DNA of 64,000 bases from Pseudobutyrivibrio sp. YE44 (GCF_900104335.1 NZ_FMXT01000004.1:124001-188000), one strand, 5' to 3'; counted from the stretch's first letter, positions 35,657 to 45,143 are shown. The notes: generated from the letters alone by a model not told the origin. Translations and numbers: made by a program.

Positions 35657-35687
35657 TTAAACTGCTGCCAAGGTAAGCAGCGTTTAA
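35657..35687 (-). terminator. Hairpin at the glycosyltransferase stop codon
   Basis: TTAAAC then GCTGC (35657-35668) pairs with GCAGC then GTTTAA (35677-35687), with one unpaired T. It overlaps the stop codon. The minus-strand tail is only weakly T-rich, so termination is plausible but not certain. Confidence 0.5.
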
Positions 35688-36700
35688 TTGAAGCCTACTA
35701 CCTTCTGTGCGATCTTATAGGCTGTGATAGAAATTGCTCTGCCACCGTGACCAGGTAAGTTTGTGGTAGCACACATAACTCCATATCTAAGCTTCCTGTA
35801 TAAATAATAGTCATGAGACTTAATATAAGCCCAAAGCTCACGTCTCTTCTGCTGGTTCTCTGTGGTTCCACTCTTCATTAAAAGCACTGTGGATACAACA
35901 GTAATCATTTCAAGGTAGTTAAACATATATTTTCTAACATGCTTATCCTTGATGTTCTTGTAATCATAAGCCTGAAGCATAAGCTTATTGACTCTAATCT
36001 GCTGATCAATACGAGAAATCATAACCTTCTCATTTACAGACTGATCATCTCTACCAATAAAATAGCGGTAGAAATCCACATCAAGATAATACATTGTCTT
36101 AACATAAGGCAGTGGATAGTAAACATAAAGATTATCCACATAGAAGGTGTGCTTTGGAAGCTCCAATCCACAATCTCTAAGTAGCTTTGTTCTGTAAATA
36201 ACAGAATGCATCAGTATGTACTGGCCCTTGCGGATATGGCTGGTATCCTCCCATGAGAAATACTTATTCTTAGGGAAGAAGGAATATGACATAACCTTTT
36301 TATGGCTAGCCCCTTCCTTGTCATATACAAAGTTGGAAATGAGCATATCAAGGTTCTTGCCATTCTCAACTGAAAGTCTAAGTGTATTAAGGATTTTGTC
36401 GTAGGCATCTAAATCTACCCAATCATCAGAATCAACCACCTTAAAGAAAAGACCAGTTGCATTCTTTAATCCAGTATTAACGGCCTGTCCATGTCCCCCA
36501 TTTTCCTGATGAATCGCCCTAACAATGGATGGATGCTCAGCTGCCAATCTATCTGCTATCTCGGCTGTGTTATCCTTTGTACTTCCATCATCAACAATTA
36601 TAATTTCTACATCCTCGCCGCCGTGAAGCAAGGTTTCAATACAATGTTCCATGTAGCTGGCCGAATTGTAACATGGCACAGCAAATGTCAGTAATTTCAT
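35684..36700 (-). CDS. Family 2 glycosyltransferase
   Basis: 338 residues, ATG 36700, GGAGG upstream. N-terminal GT-A fold: FAVPCYNSASYMEHCIETLL, IIIVDDGSTKDNT (about 33-45), ENGGHGQAVNTGLKNATG and the metal-binding KVVDSDDWVD (about 88-97). Such enzymes transfer a sugar from a nucleotide donor to envelope or exopolysaccharide acceptors. The C-terminal 130 residues are helical and basic, with no membrane span, so a cytoplasmic or membrane-peripheral enzyme is expected. Donor and acceptor cannot be told. It stands alone between cassette 3 and the lipoprotein gene. Confidence 0.9.
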   Translation of the reverse strand: MKLLTFAVPCYNSASYMEHCIETLLHGGEDVEIIIVDDGSTKDNTAEIADRLAAEHPSIVRAIHQENGGHGQAVNTGLKNATGLFFKVVDSDDWVDLDAYDKILNTLRLSVENGKNLDMLISNFVYDKEGASHKKVMSYSFFPKNKYFSWEDTSHIRKGQYILMHSVIYRTKLLRDCGLELPKHTFYVDNLYVYYPLPYVKTMYYLDVDFYRYFIGRDDQSVNEKVMISRIDQQIRVNKLMLQAYDYKNIKDKHVRKYMFNYLEMITVVSTVLLMKSGTTENQQKRRELWAYIKSHDYYLYRKLRYGVMCATTNLPGHGGRAISITAYKIAQKVVGFN

Positions 36701-36778
36701 ATCAATACCTCCACTTTTACGATTTTATCAAATCCCAAAATCTAGTTCAACAAGCCAAGTCCTCTTTTTCCAGAAAAA

Positions 36779-36812
36779 AGCACCCTAGAATTATAAATAA
36801 TTCTAAAGTGCT
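36779..36812 (-). terminator. Terminator of the lipoprotein gene
   Basis: AGCAC plus AGAATTAT (36779-36794) pairs with ATAATTCT plus GTGCT (36797-36812), each side interrupted by 3 unmatched bases. T-runs follow on both strands (TTTTTT on minus, TTTTTTT on plus). Confidence 0.88.
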
Positions 36813-36819
36813 TTTTTTC

Positions 36820-37833
36820 TTAATTCGCCTCATCTTTATGTAGAAAATCCCAGGCATCATAATCAGTTACATCAACTGCAAAATATCCCTCAACAGTGTT
36901 CCTTAGTTTACATGTTTTTCCATCATTTGAAATGTCATATATCATGGCCTCAAAACTATAAAAGTCTCCATCAAATGTAACTCTATTTACATCCAACTCA
37001 TTGTTATCTCTTAGAATGTACTGAACAGCTACAGCTCCATCTTCTATTTCAGCTATATTTAGACCTTCATATTCTGAAGCTTTTTCCTTTGATATCTCGC
37101 TGGCCTTATAAAGGTTAAAAGTGCCGTCACCCCAATACAAATCATATGGAATATAACAGTGTCCCGTCGCCAAAGAATCTATAAGTTCCTTCCCTTCTTC
37201 TGGCTCTATACTCATTCCATAAAACTCAACAGTCCATTGTAATCCGTTCTCAGAAAAATACTTATTTCCCTTAGGCCAAGTATCAGGTGCAGCATTCACT
37301 AGCTTTCCATCTTTCAGATAATAAACACAGCCCCAACCATCAATACCAATTTGACCATTTATGCTTATACATTTTTCATCAGAAAATGTTCCTATCTCCT
37401 GAGTTGAGGAAAGTTCCAAAGGCCCTGGATTTGTTAACTCCTCAAGACTTTGAATATCCTTATCTTCATTGACAAACCATATCCTATATGCAGTCAAATA
37501 TGACTCCTCACCTTCATCTGAAGTTCCTTCTAGGACTAAAGCCTCTTCCTTCCCATTATCATCCAAATCAAATACAAAGCTGGCTAGAGCATACTCCAAA
37601 GAATTAGCTGATTTTACCACCTCAGTAAAGTCATTCTCACCATTATCAAGCTCTATTTTATATGTTTTGCTATCTTCAACATTTTTTACTTGTTCCTTAG
37701 CACTGTCATCTTCCTTTTTGGACTTTTCTACACTGACCACAGGTGTATTGTCTTTTTTTGATTCCTCTTCTACAGAACAAGCCATCAAAAGGCTGCCAAC
37801 ACAAAGTAATGCCAATATTTTTCTAATTTTCAT
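36820..37833 (-). CDS. Lipoprotein of unknown function
   Basis: 337 residues, ATG 37833, AAGGGTG upstream. The lipobox LLMAC puts the lipidated Cys near residue 20. A Lys/Glu/Asp/Ser linker precedes a globular domain of about 270 residues: LASFVFDLDDNGKEEALVLE suggests an FG-GAP-like or calcium-binding-like loop (DLDDNGKEE), and DISNDGKTCKL is similar. No enzyme family is recognised. It is expected on the outer face of the membrane. Single-gene unit with its own terminator. Confidence 0.8.
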   Translation of the reverse strand: MKIRKILALLCVGSLLMACSVEEESKKDNTPVVSVEKSKKEDDSAKEQVKNVEDSKTYKIELDNGENDFTEVVKSANSLEYALASFVFDLDDNGKEEALVLEGTSDEGEESYLTAYRIWFVNEDKDIQSLEELTNPGPLELSSTQEIGTFSDEKCISINGQIGIDGWGCVYYLKDGKLVNAAPDTWPKGNKYFSENGLQWTVEFYGMSIEPEEGKELIDSLATGHCYIPYDLYWGDGTFNLYKASEISKEKASEYEGLNIAEIEDGAVAVQYILRDNNELDVNRVTFDGDFYSFEAMIYDISNDGKTCKLRNTVEGYFAVDVTDYDAWDFLHKDEAN

Positions 37834-37903
37834 ATTGCTTCACCCTTTCTCAATCTAACAAAAATATATTGTATCATAACATCAAAATAATCCCTACAAA
37901 AAA

Positions 37904-37929
37904 CAGCTCTTTGTAAATTCAAAGAGCTG
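37904..37929 (-). terminator. Terminator of the HD-GYP gene
   Basis: Perfect 10-bp stem CAGCTCTTTG (37904-37913) with CAAAGAGCTG (37920-37929), 6-nt loop, followed on the minus strand by TTTTTTG. Confidence 0.92.
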
Positions 37930-37935
37930 CTGAAT

Positions 37936-39012
37936 TTATATCGTATTTACGAAGTTCATGATCACTGTAGAAAGGAAGGCTGGGTCCGAGGCCAAATTTA
38001 CAATCTGTCCTGTGTTTACCAGTTTGATGACTGGGCGTAGAGGATAGGACTTGTTTTGACGCATTACAATAGCTTTTTCTCCTGAGCTTAACAGTACCTC
38101 TGAACCATTTGGGAAGGCATTAATAACTGACAGGAAGGATTTGAAATAATCCATGTTGAATTTGTTGCTCATGGTAAACATAATTTCAATGGCCTGTCCT
38201 GGAGTCTTGGCCTCCTTGTAGGAACGTTTTGTTACAAGAGCGTCATACACATCTACAATGGATAGGATTTGGCCCATCTTTCCTATTCGATCACCGAGAA
38301 GTCCTCTTGGGTAACCCGTTCCATCCACATTCTCATGATGGTTTAGGATGCCTTGGCGCATGTCTTCCGTGATATCTTTAGACTCAGATAATAGCCTATA
38401 GCCATGCACCGGATGAGTCTTGATAATATCAAATTCCTCAGGTGTCAACCTGGCAGGTTTATTTATTACTTCAGCAGGAATCTTCTCTTTTCCAACATCA
38501 TGAAGAAGCCCCGAAATAGTTACATCATGGACAAAATCCTTTGATTCACCAAGGGCTTTAGCAAGCACAGCAGCCATTGTTCCTACATCAACTGAATGCT
38601 TGTAGGTATACTCATCGCTGACCTTCAATTTAGAAAGATTGATAAAAAGATCCTTTGAGTCGTCAATGATTGAGAACACCTCTTCACCGATTTCTTTTGC
38701 GCCAGAGGTCAAAGAGTCTACATCATCTACGTTATTGAAAATTGAAGTCAGAGACTCTTCTGCATACTTCTTGAATGAATCCTCAAAGGTTACAGATTTA
38801 TCTTCTTCAGGGGTTTCATCCGTGGTCTCCGGCTGCGTATAGGATACAATTACGTGAATTCTTCCCTTGTACTGGGAAAGAGCTTCAAGCATCTTGGAAT
38901 CCATAATCGTCATCTTTGGACACAGAAGTACCCCTCTATCCGTATATATATCTGTTTCAGTTATACAACCCTTAGGTAGGTCGGAAATGAATCCATCAAT
39001 CTCTTTTGTCAT
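37936..39012 (-). CDS. HD-GYP domain phosphodiesterase
   Basis: 358 residues from ATG 39012 (AGGTG 7 nt upstream); GTG 39021 is the alternative. The first 125 residues form an N-terminal region without clear homology. The HD-GYP domain (about 130-300) has HSVDVGTMA, LLHDVGKEKIP, HPVHGYRLL and HHENVDGTGYPRGL, so both the HD metal ligands and the GYP motif are intact. HD-GYP proteins hydrolyse cyclic di-GMP to pGpG/GMP. There is no membrane span, so it is cytoplasmic. Cyclic di-GMP often controls surface fibres and attachment; a link to the neighbouring fibre loci is only positional. Confidence 0.92.
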   Translation of the reverse strand: MTKEIDGFISDLPKGCITETDIYTDRGVLLCPKMTIMDSKMLEALSQYKGRIHVIVSYTQPETTDETPEEDKSVTFEDSFKKYAEESLTSIFNNVDDVDSLTSGAKEIGEEVFSIIDDSKDLFINLSKLKVSDEYTYKHSVDVGTMAAVLAKALGESKDFVHDVTISGLLHDVGKEKIPAEVINKPARLTPEEFDIIKTHPVHGYRLLSESKDITEDMRQGILNHHENVDGTGYPRGLLGDRIGKMGQILSIVDVYDALVTKRSYKEAKTPGQAIEIMFTMSNKFNMDYFKSFLSVINAFPNGSEVLLSSGEKAIVMRQNKSYPLRPVIKLVNTGQIVNLASDPAFLSTVIMNFVNTI

Positions 39013-39107
39013 TGGCTGCACCTAATCCTAGTTACAAATATAAACACTAATCTCATTCTAAGCTAGAATTTATACTACTACAATATAATGAATTTTCTGT
39101 GGATTTT

Positions 39108-39154
39108 ATGCCAACTTTAAAAAAAATACTTACCTCCTCAAGAAAAGTTGGCAT
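39108..39154 (-). repeat. Inverted repeat with purine-rich loop between GH3 and HD-GYP genes
   Basis: ATGCCAACTTT (39108-39118) and AAAGTTGGCAT (39144-39154) are perfect 11-nt arms around a 25-nt loop. On the minus strand the loop reads GAGGAGGTAAG, like a ribosome site, but no start codon follows at proper distance. It lies just below the GH3 terminator and about 100 nt above the HD-GYP start. Role unknown. Confidence 0.55.
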
Positions 39155-39159
39155 AAAAA

Positions 39160-39187
39160 CAGCTCCCACTACGTGTAGTGGAAGCTG
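39160..39187 (-). terminator. Terminator of the permuted GH3 gene
   Basis: CAGCT and CCACTAC (39160-39172) pair with GTAGTGG and AGCTG (39175-39187), one mismatch, followed on the minus strand by TTTTTATG. Confidence 0.88.
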
Positions 39188-39201
39188 AGGGGTTTTGGGG
39201 A

Positions 39202-42015
39202 TTATTCTTCGCCCATGCGTGCAAAAAGCTTATGGAACTCTTCTTCACGAGACTTTACGAGCTCGAAGCGGATATCCTTGATTTCCATACCATCCTGTGC
39301 GAAGTAGAGCTTCAGGAAGAAGGTCATGGCACAAGAATCAAATGGTACCTCAATGGTCTGCCATTCTTTGTCTTCACCTGTAAGTGTAACCATCTTTACA
39401 AGAAGCTTATCACGGAATATGCTAAGCGGAATCTGTGCAAGCTCACTCTTGGCATTTGCTCGAACTGTCATGGTAAGCTTGTAGTCACCACGCTCCTTAA
39501 AGGAAACAGTTATCATGTTGTTGCTATTTCTAGCTGTCTTAATGTCAGCTGGATTAATATTTGCCACACCTGATTCGTCTATACGAAGGTCAATCATCTT
39601 GTCAAACTCAAGTTCTTCATCATCTGCCTCAGAAGCAAGCTGCTCATCAAGCTCATTTCCTCTTTCAATGTAACGAGCAAATACTGGCTTTTCCATAATG
39701 AATTTACAGATATTTGCTGCACAACGCTGAATCTCAAAGCGTGTGACTTTGCCCTTCTCAAGCTCCTTGGCGAGGTTGTCTCTGTTGGTGTTATCAATGG
39801 CAGAGCTTGTAACCATGTATAAGTCATTTTGAGCACGGATGATAGATGCCATATCGGAATTGTTGCCGTGATAAGACTTACCACCCTTAGCCCACCAGTC
39901 GGTCATTATGATGCCGTCAAAGCCCCACTCTTCACGTAAAATTCTAGTATCCAAATCATAGCTTGATGCGGTGTAGTAGCCATTGACAGAACCGTAGGTA
40001 GTCATTACTGCGTGAGCATTTCCTTCCTTAACAGCAATTTCATAGCCCTTAAGATAAATCTGACGGATAGCACGAGCTGATGCCACATGCTCTACTGTAT
40101 GTCTACCAGTTTCCTGTGTATTTAAAGCAAAGTGCTTAATTGTTCCTGTAACGCCATATTTATGCATTCCCTTAAGCTGAATTGCAGCATTCTTTCCTGT
40201 TACAAGTGGATCTTCACTGAAGTACTCGAAGTTACGTCCATTAAGAGGATTTCTGTGGAGATTCATGCCAGGTCCAAGAAGAACATCTATCTTGTTTTTG
40301 CGAAGCTCAAGGCCTTCCCAGTTGTAAAGCTCTTCGTTAAGCTCCAGATTCCATGCGCAGGCAAGACATGTTCCGTTAGGCATAGCAAAAGCCTTCTTGC
40401 CACAGTCCATACGAATACCTGATGGTCCGTCCGTACAGCATGCGGTAGGAATTCCTTTTTCTAAAAGTGAATCTGTAACTCCACCAAAGGCACCAGCACA
40501 ACCTGGTGTAACCTTAGGAGAGCTCATGCCCTCTCCTCTAACTATGCAGCAAAGATCTTCATCAGAAAGCTGTCCGATGAAATCATCCATTGAAGCCTTT
40601 CCATCATAAACATCCACTAGCTTAATGCCCTTATCACCAGTTTGTGGAAGCTCTGGCTTAAGGTCAGCCTTTCTAAGCTTATCAGGCTTTAAAGTGGCAA
40701 CTGGCACTGATTCATAGATAAGCTTGTAGCTTCCATCTGCCTGTAGTTCAGGCTTCATTCTCTTAAAATGAACCACTGGTGCAAGTGCCTCAGAAAGCTG
40801 TTCAAATAAAGCTGTTTCCTCCTGAGTAAAGCTTGCAGCAAACTCTGCTGTTCTAACATTGTCACCAATGTAGAAGCTATATTCTCCCGCTTCAATTACG
40901 TATGCATTTTTATATCCTGTCACACCGCTGTCATCGAAGCTTGTTAGTTGATAATTCGTAAATACGATATTAAGAGTTTCACTCTCGCCAGGCTGAAGTT
41001 CCTTTGTCTTTCCAAAGCCCACTAATTCTCTGGCAGGATTGCCAAGCTTGCCCTGTGGTTTTGAAACATAAATCTGGACTACCTGTTTACCCTTGCGAGA
41101 GCCTTTGTTTGTAACCTTTACATCAAATTCAATTTCCTCTTCACCATAGGTAAAACCTACAGGCTCAATTGAAAATTCTGTGTAGGATAAACCAAAACCG
41201 AAAGGATATAAAACCTTATCCTTTGCGAAGGTCTCAAAATATCTATAACCTACATAAATATCTTCCTGCTGAACATTGCACTTGCTTCCGCCAAAGTTTT
41301 GTGAAGAAGGATAATCCTCAATGTTCTTTGCAATAGTATCAGTAAGACGACCAGAAGGATTAACATCACCTGAAAGCACATCTAAGGCACCATTTCCGCC
41401 TTCCTGACCACCCTGCCAAATATAAAGAACAGCATCAGGGGTGTACTCCTCCATCCACTTCATATCGATGATGTTTCCTGCATTAATGAGAACCACCATC
41501 TTATCAAAGGCAGCTCTAACATTTTCAAGCATCTGACACTCATCTGCTGTAAGAAGATAGCTTCCCTCTGTAGTGCTGTTATCCTGATCCTCACCTGCGG
41601 TACGACCTATGATTACAACAGCTACGTCAGAGCTTGCAGCTACTTCCTTTGCAAGGTCTAAGGATATAGGCATTTCCTTTTGGAACCATGGTTCAGAAGC
41701 CCATCCCTCACCAGCTTCAAAAGGATTGTCCTTAATCCACTCATCGTAAGTATTCTTAAGCTTCTCGTTTAAAGTGAATCTATCATATGCCTCGAGAGCC
41801 TCTCTAACGCCAGTGACATATTTGGTGTTTACCATTCCACCAGAACCAGTTCCGCTCTTGTAATAATTGAATTGTGTTCTTCCAAACAAGGCTATATTGC
41901 TTCCGCTAGAAAGTGGAAGAACCTCCTTGTCATTCTTAAGTAACACTATTCCCTCAGCAACTGCCTGTCTTGCAACTGCCGCAAATTTCTCTGTATCAAA
42001 TATAACTGAACTCAT
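39202..42015 (-). CDS. GH3 beta-glucosidase with permuted domain order
   Basis: 937 residues, ATG 42015, GGAGG 7 nt upstream, no signal peptide. The usual GH3 order is reversed: the alpha/beta sandwich (GH3_C) comes first (about 18-260, with GLSYTEF-like YPFGFGLSYTEF near 270), then a fibronectin-III-like domain (about 295-395), then the TIM-barrel domain (about 480-760). The barrel contains KHFALNTQE and the nucleophile in GIIMTDWW (Asp706). This arrangement is known for Butyrivibrio and Ruminococcus beta-glucosidases. It cleaves terminal beta-glucosides, probably cellodextrins or mixed-linkage oligosaccharides, in the cytoplasm. The neighbouring mutase would handle glucose phosphates. Confidence 0.93.
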   Translation of the reverse strand: MSSVIFDTEKFAAVARQAVAEGIVLLKNDKEVLPLSSGSNIALFGRTQFNYYKSGTGSGGMVNTKYVTGVREALEAYDRFTLNEKLKNTYDEWIKDNPFEAGEGWASEPWFQKEMPISLDLAKEVAASSDVAVVIIGRTAGEDQDNSTTEGSYLLTADECQMLENVRAAFDKMVVLINAGNIIDMKWMEEYTPDAVLYIWQGGQEGGNGALDVLSGDVNPSGRLTDTIAKNIEDYPSSQNFGGSKCNVQQEDIYVGYRYFETFAKDKVLYPFGFGLSYTEFSIEPVGFTYGEEEIEFDVKVTNKGSRKGKQVVQIYVSKPQGKLGNPARELVGFGKTKELQPGESETLNIVFTNYQLTSFDDSGVTGYKNAYVIEAGEYSFYIGDNVRTAEFAASFTQEETALFEQLSEALAPVVHFKRMKPELQADGSYKLIYESVPVATLKPDKLRKADLKPELPQTGDKGIKLVDVYDGKASMDDFIGQLSDEDLCCIVRGEGMSSPKVTPGCAGAFGGVTDSLLEKGIPTACCTDGPSGIRMDCGKKAFAMPNGTCLACAWNLELNEELYNWEGLELRKNKIDVLLGPGMNLHRNPLNGRNFEYFSEDPLVTGKNAAIQLKGMHKYGVTGTIKHFALNTQETGRHTVEHVASARAIRQIYLKGYEIAVKEGNAHAVMTTYGSVNGYYTASSYDLDTRILREEWGFDGIIMTDWWAKGGKSYHGNNSDMASIIRAQNDLYMVTSSAIDNTNRDNLAKELEKGKVTRFEIQRCAANICKFIMEKPVFARYIERGNELDEQLASEADDEELEFDKMIDLRIDESGVANINPADIKTARNSNNMITVSFKERGDYKLTMTVRANAKSELAQIPLSIFRDKLLVKMVTLTGEDKEWQTIEVPFDSCAMTFFLKLYFAQDGMEIKDIRFELVKSREEEFHKLFARMGEE

Positions 42016-42060
42016 TAAATATCCTCCATAGGTATTTCATTGTAGCCCATTATAGTGAAA

Positions 42061-42095
42061 AAAAGATGGACATTTATATCAAATATCCATCTTTT
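42061..42095 (-). terminator. Terminator of the phosphohexomutase gene
   Basis: AAAAGATGGA (42061) pairs with TCCATCTTTT (42086-42095), with an inner ATTT/AAAT stem. The minus-strand tail is TTTTTCACTA. Confidence 0.86.
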
Positions 42096-42104
42096 ATAAT
42101 AGAT

Positions 42105-43799
42105 TTATTCAACTGAATTAATGAGTGCAAATATTTCTTCTTTTATCTGAGCGTTTACATTAAGAGCATTTTCTCTGCTATCCTGGTTAGAGTAGAAGTA
42201 GAATTTAATCTTAGGCTCTGTACCAGATGGTCTAATTGCAAACCAAGAACCATTCTCTAGGAAAATACGGATTGCATTCTGTGCAGGAATATCCTCATAT
42301 CCATTAATATAATCGATAACCTTATCTACCTTTGAACCAGCAACCTCTGTTGGAAGATTCTCTCTAAACCACTTCATCATACGCTGAATACGCTGTGCAC
42401 CTGGAATTCCTTCTAGAACAATATTTGGCTCATCCTCTGCAAAGAAACCATACTTAGCATAAATCTCCTGAAGAACATCCCAAAGAGTCTTGCCCTGCTT
42501 GCGATAGTAAGCAGCTGCCTCAGCAACCATCATACCTGCTGAGATACCATCCTTATCACGGATATCCTCACAGATAGCATAACCAACAGACTCTTCATAA
42601 CCAAATAAATACGTATATCCGTTATCGTGAAGATAAGGAATCTTTCCACAAATATTCTTAAATCCAGTAAGAGTTTCAAACATTTCCACACCATAAGCCT
42701 TTGCCATGATTGTAGAAAGAGTTGATGTAACGATAGACTTAACCATGGCACCCTTACTTGGAAGTGTGCCGGCATCCTTATGTCCCTCAAGAACATAGTT
42801 TACAAGCAAGTATCCTGTCTGGTTACCATTAAGTGGCACATAGTTACCCTCGCTATCACGAATCTCGATAGCAAATCTATCTGCATCTGGGTCAGTAGCC
42901 ATAAGAAGCTCTGCACCAAACTTACGACCATATTCCTCTGATAATCTAAATGCCTTTGTATCCTCTGGATTTGGATAGCCTACAGTCTTGAAATCTGGGT
43001 CTGGATTCTCCTGCTCTGGGACAATAGTCCAATTTGAGAAACCTCTGTCATTAAGCATCTGACGGAAAGGAATAGAACCGCAACCGTTAAGTGGTGTATA
43101 AACAAGAGGAATTGTAAGATCAAGCTCATCACCCTCGTGAATAGCAAGAGCTTCAATCTTATCAAGGTACTCTCTATCATACTCTTCGCCAAGAACAATA
43201 ATCTTTCCAGCCTTAACCCCCTCTTCAAAATCAGACTTCTTAATACCTGACCACATATCAACTGCATTAATGCACTCTGTCATGCCATCAGCAATCTCAG
43301 AAGAAACCTGGCAGCCGTCATCCCAATATGCCTTGTAGCCATTGTATTCCTTTGGATTGTGGCTGGCTGTAATATTGATACCAGAAACTGTGCCAAGACG
43401 TCTAATCATAAATGCAAGCTCTGGAGTTGGTCTTAAATCAGGGAAGCAATATACCTTGATTCCATTTGCTGCAAAAATACCAGCAGCAAGCTGTGAAAAC
43501 TCCTTAGAAAAATGACGAGGGTCATGTGCAATAACAACACCCTTTTCACAAGCTTCCTTACCCTTAGACACGATAAAATCAGCAACACCCTGTGTAGCCT
43601 TGCCAACTGTAAAGAAATTCATGCGGTTTGTACCAGCACCAACCTTGCCACGAAGGCCTGCTGTACCAAAAGAAAGATCCTGATAGAAACGGTCTTCCTT
43701 TTCTTTTTCGTCGCCTGCTATAGCCTGAAGTTCAGCCTTTAAAGGGTCTGAATCTGCTAGTTTTTCTAACCACTCATTATATCTTGAATTGTAATCCAT
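42105..43799 (-). CDS. Phospho-sugar mutase (phosphoglucomutase/phosphomannomutase family)
   Basis: 564 residues from ATG 43799 (GGAGG 7 nt upstream; the frame extends to 43820 without a site). Alpha-D-phosphohexomutase: active-site Ser146 in ITASHNPKEYNGYK, metal loop DPDADR (303-308), sugar-binding EESVGYA region (about 395) and the C-terminal phosphate loop RPSGTEPKIKFY. It interconverts hexose 1- and 6-phosphates, cytoplasmic. The long form of about 560-580 residues is typical of Firmicutes PgcA-type alpha-phosphoglucomutase. It sits between glycoside hydrolases, in line with channelling sugars into glycolysis. Bounded by terminators on both sides. Confidence 0.93.
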   Translation of the reverse strand: MDYNSRYNEWLEKLADSDPLKAELQAIAGDEKEKEDRFYQDLSFGTAGLRGKVGAGTNRMNFFTVGKATQGVADFIVSKGKEACEKGVVIAHDPRHFSKEFSQLAAGIFAANGIKVYCFPDLRPTPELAFMIRRLGTVSGINITASHNPKEYNGYKAYWDDGCQVSSEIADGMTECINAVDMWSGIKKSDFEEGVKAGKIIVLGEEYDREYLDKIEALAIHEGDELDLTIPLVYTPLNGCGSIPFRQMLNDRGFSNWTIVPEQENPDPDFKTVGYPNPEDTKAFRLSEEYGRKFGAELLMATDPDADRFAIEIRDSEGNYVPLNGNQTGYLLVNYVLEGHKDAGTLPSKGAMVKSIVTSTLSTIMAKAYGVEMFETLTGFKNICGKIPYLHDNGYTYLFGYEESVGYAICEDIRDKDGISAGMMVAEAAAYYRKQGKTLWDVLQEIYAKYGFFAEDEPNIVLEGIPGAQRIQRMMKWFRENLPTEVAGSKVDKVIDYINGYEDIPAQNAIRIFLENGSWFAIRPSGTEPKIKFYFYSNQDSRENALNVNAQIKEEIFALINSVE

Positions 43800-43820
43800 A
43801 AGAATTCCTCCATTAATCAA

Positions 43821-43858
43821 AAAATGCTATCAAGTTTTAATAAACTCAATAGCATTTT
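43821..43858 (-). promoter_or_regulatory. Leader hairpin upstream of the phosphohexomutase
   Basis: Perfect arms AAAATGCTAT (43821-43830) and ATAGCATTTT (43849-43858), with an inner AGTTT/AAACT stem, 22 nt before the ATG. It could be a 5' UTR structure or a palindromic operator; no T-run on the minus side supports termination. Confidence 0.5.
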
Positions 43859-43918
43859 AACACATATTGTATGTTCTGTCTGTGAAATGATTTATATGTT
43901 TCTTCCTAGAACACAAAT

Positions 43919-43942
43919 AAGGACTGCCACCAGGCAGTCCTT
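43919..43942 (-). terminator. Terminator of the GH8/ABC operon
   Basis: Perfect 10-bp stem AAGGACTGCC (43919-43928) with GGCAGTCCTT (43933-43942), 4-nt loop, then TATTTGTGTT on the minus strand. It lies 30 nt after the GH8 stop. Confidence 0.85.
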
Positions 43943-43972
43943 ATCACTATAAAAAGAAGAAGGAAAAATTAA

Positions 43973-45100
43973 TTAGTAAATACGATAATTGCCACTTAGG
44001 GCAAGCATTGCAAACAAGTATAAACAATTATCATAGTATCTGCGTTCGCCAGTACGAAGTGGAGTGTTCCAAAAGTCTTCCACTGCTTTGAGGGCGTGAG
44101 GGCCATCCGCTGCAAGAGACGCCTGGGCGATAGTTGCAGTCAAGCCTACTGGATGAAGAGCCTTGCCTTCAAGTACTGTTCCGTCGATTTCGTAGATACC
44201 TCTGGAATCTTCCTCTGGGAGGTTAGCGAAAAATTCCTGAAGGTTGTTTGCTGTTGCTTTACACCAAGTACCAAACTCAGTGTCTTTGTCGGCCCATTCG
44301 AAGTCCAAGCCGATGTTTGCTATGGTTCTGTATGCATCGCTGTAGAACCAGTCGTGACGACCACCAAAGTGCTCGTGGTCAGGATATGGCTTTCCATCGT
44401 AATAACTGTACTCTGGAGAAAGTCCAGTTTTAGGATGGCAAGCTGTCTTTAAATATTCTCTGGAAGCTGCTGCGCATTTTTTCCACAATTCTTTGTCTTC
44501 TTCGTAGCAGTTTTCAGCAAATAAATCATAAAAATGTGGAAGGTGATATGATGGATCTGTAAATTCTAATCCTGGAACAAACTTAATAAGTCCGTCCTCG
44601 TTCCACATATTGTGTCCGCCATACATCTCTTCGTGATGTAAGCAAACCTTTAAAAGCTCTTTAGCTTTTTCGCTGTAATTATAGATACCCTCTCCATCGC
44701 CCCAACGATGACTTGCAAATATAAGTGCCATTGCAAAGAACTCTTCACCATCAGGTGCTGGACCATTGGCATTCTTTCGACCACTTGGATCAACTGACCA
44801 TGCGAAATATCCTTTGCATTCGCCATCATCAAGGTACATATTTGTCATGGCCCAGTTCCAAAGCTGATCAAATTCTTTTTTCTTGTCCAACTGAACGCAC
44901 ATCATCATACCGTAAGATATGCCTTCTGTTCTGGTGTCTATATTACCTGTGTCTACAAGGTATCCCATGGAGCCATCTTCTGTAGTCTCATAGAATTTGT
45001 CAGCTCCATAAAATATCTCATTGAATGTGTTATTTACTCTAGTCTGAATCTCCTCTGGAGATTTTCCAATCTCTAAGAAGACATTTCTATACTGTCTCAT
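43973..45100 (-). CDS. GH8 reducing-end xylose-releasing exo-oligoxylanase-like enzyme
   Basis: 375 residues from ATG 45100 (GGAG 8 nt upstream; the 21-residue extension to 45163 overlaps the permease gene). An (alpha/alpha)6-barrel GH8 enzyme: general acid Glu59 in DTRTEGISYGMM, conserved GYFAWSVDPSG, PAPDGEEFFAMALIFASHRWG and FYSDAYRTIANI. Length and lack of a signal peptide match Rex enzymes, which remove xylose from the reducing end of xylo-oligosaccharides inside the cell. It is the last gene of the second importer operon, fitting breakdown of imported xylo-oligosaccharides. Cellulase or chitosanase activity is the alternative within GH8, less likely in this context. Confidence 0.9.
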   Translation of the reverse strand: MRQYRNVFLEIGKSPEEIQTRVNNTFNEIFYGADKFYETTEDGSMGYLVDTGNIDTRTEGISYGMMMCVQLDKKKEFDQLWNWAMTNMYLDDGECKGYFAWSVDPSGRKNANGPAPDGEEFFAMALIFASHRWGDGEGIYNYSEKAKELLKVCLHHEEMYGGHNMWNEDGLIKFVPGLEFTDPSYHLPHFYDLFAENCYEEDKELWKKCAAASREYLKTACHPKTGLSPEYSYYDGKPYPDHEHFGGRHDWFYSDAYRTIANIGLDFEWADKDTEFGTWCKATANNLQEFFANLPEEDSRGIYEIDGTVLEGKALHPVGLTATIAQASLAADGPHALKAVEDFWNTPLRTGERRYYDNCLYLFAMLALSGNYRIY

Positions 45101-45143
45101 TAATCTACTCCATAAAATTCTTACATTCACAATCAATCCATAA

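Noticed and set aside
40625-40640. LPQTGDKG inside the permuted GH3 enzyme
   Set aside because: It is mid-protein, with no hydrophobic span or basic tail after it and no signal peptide, so it is not a sorting signal.
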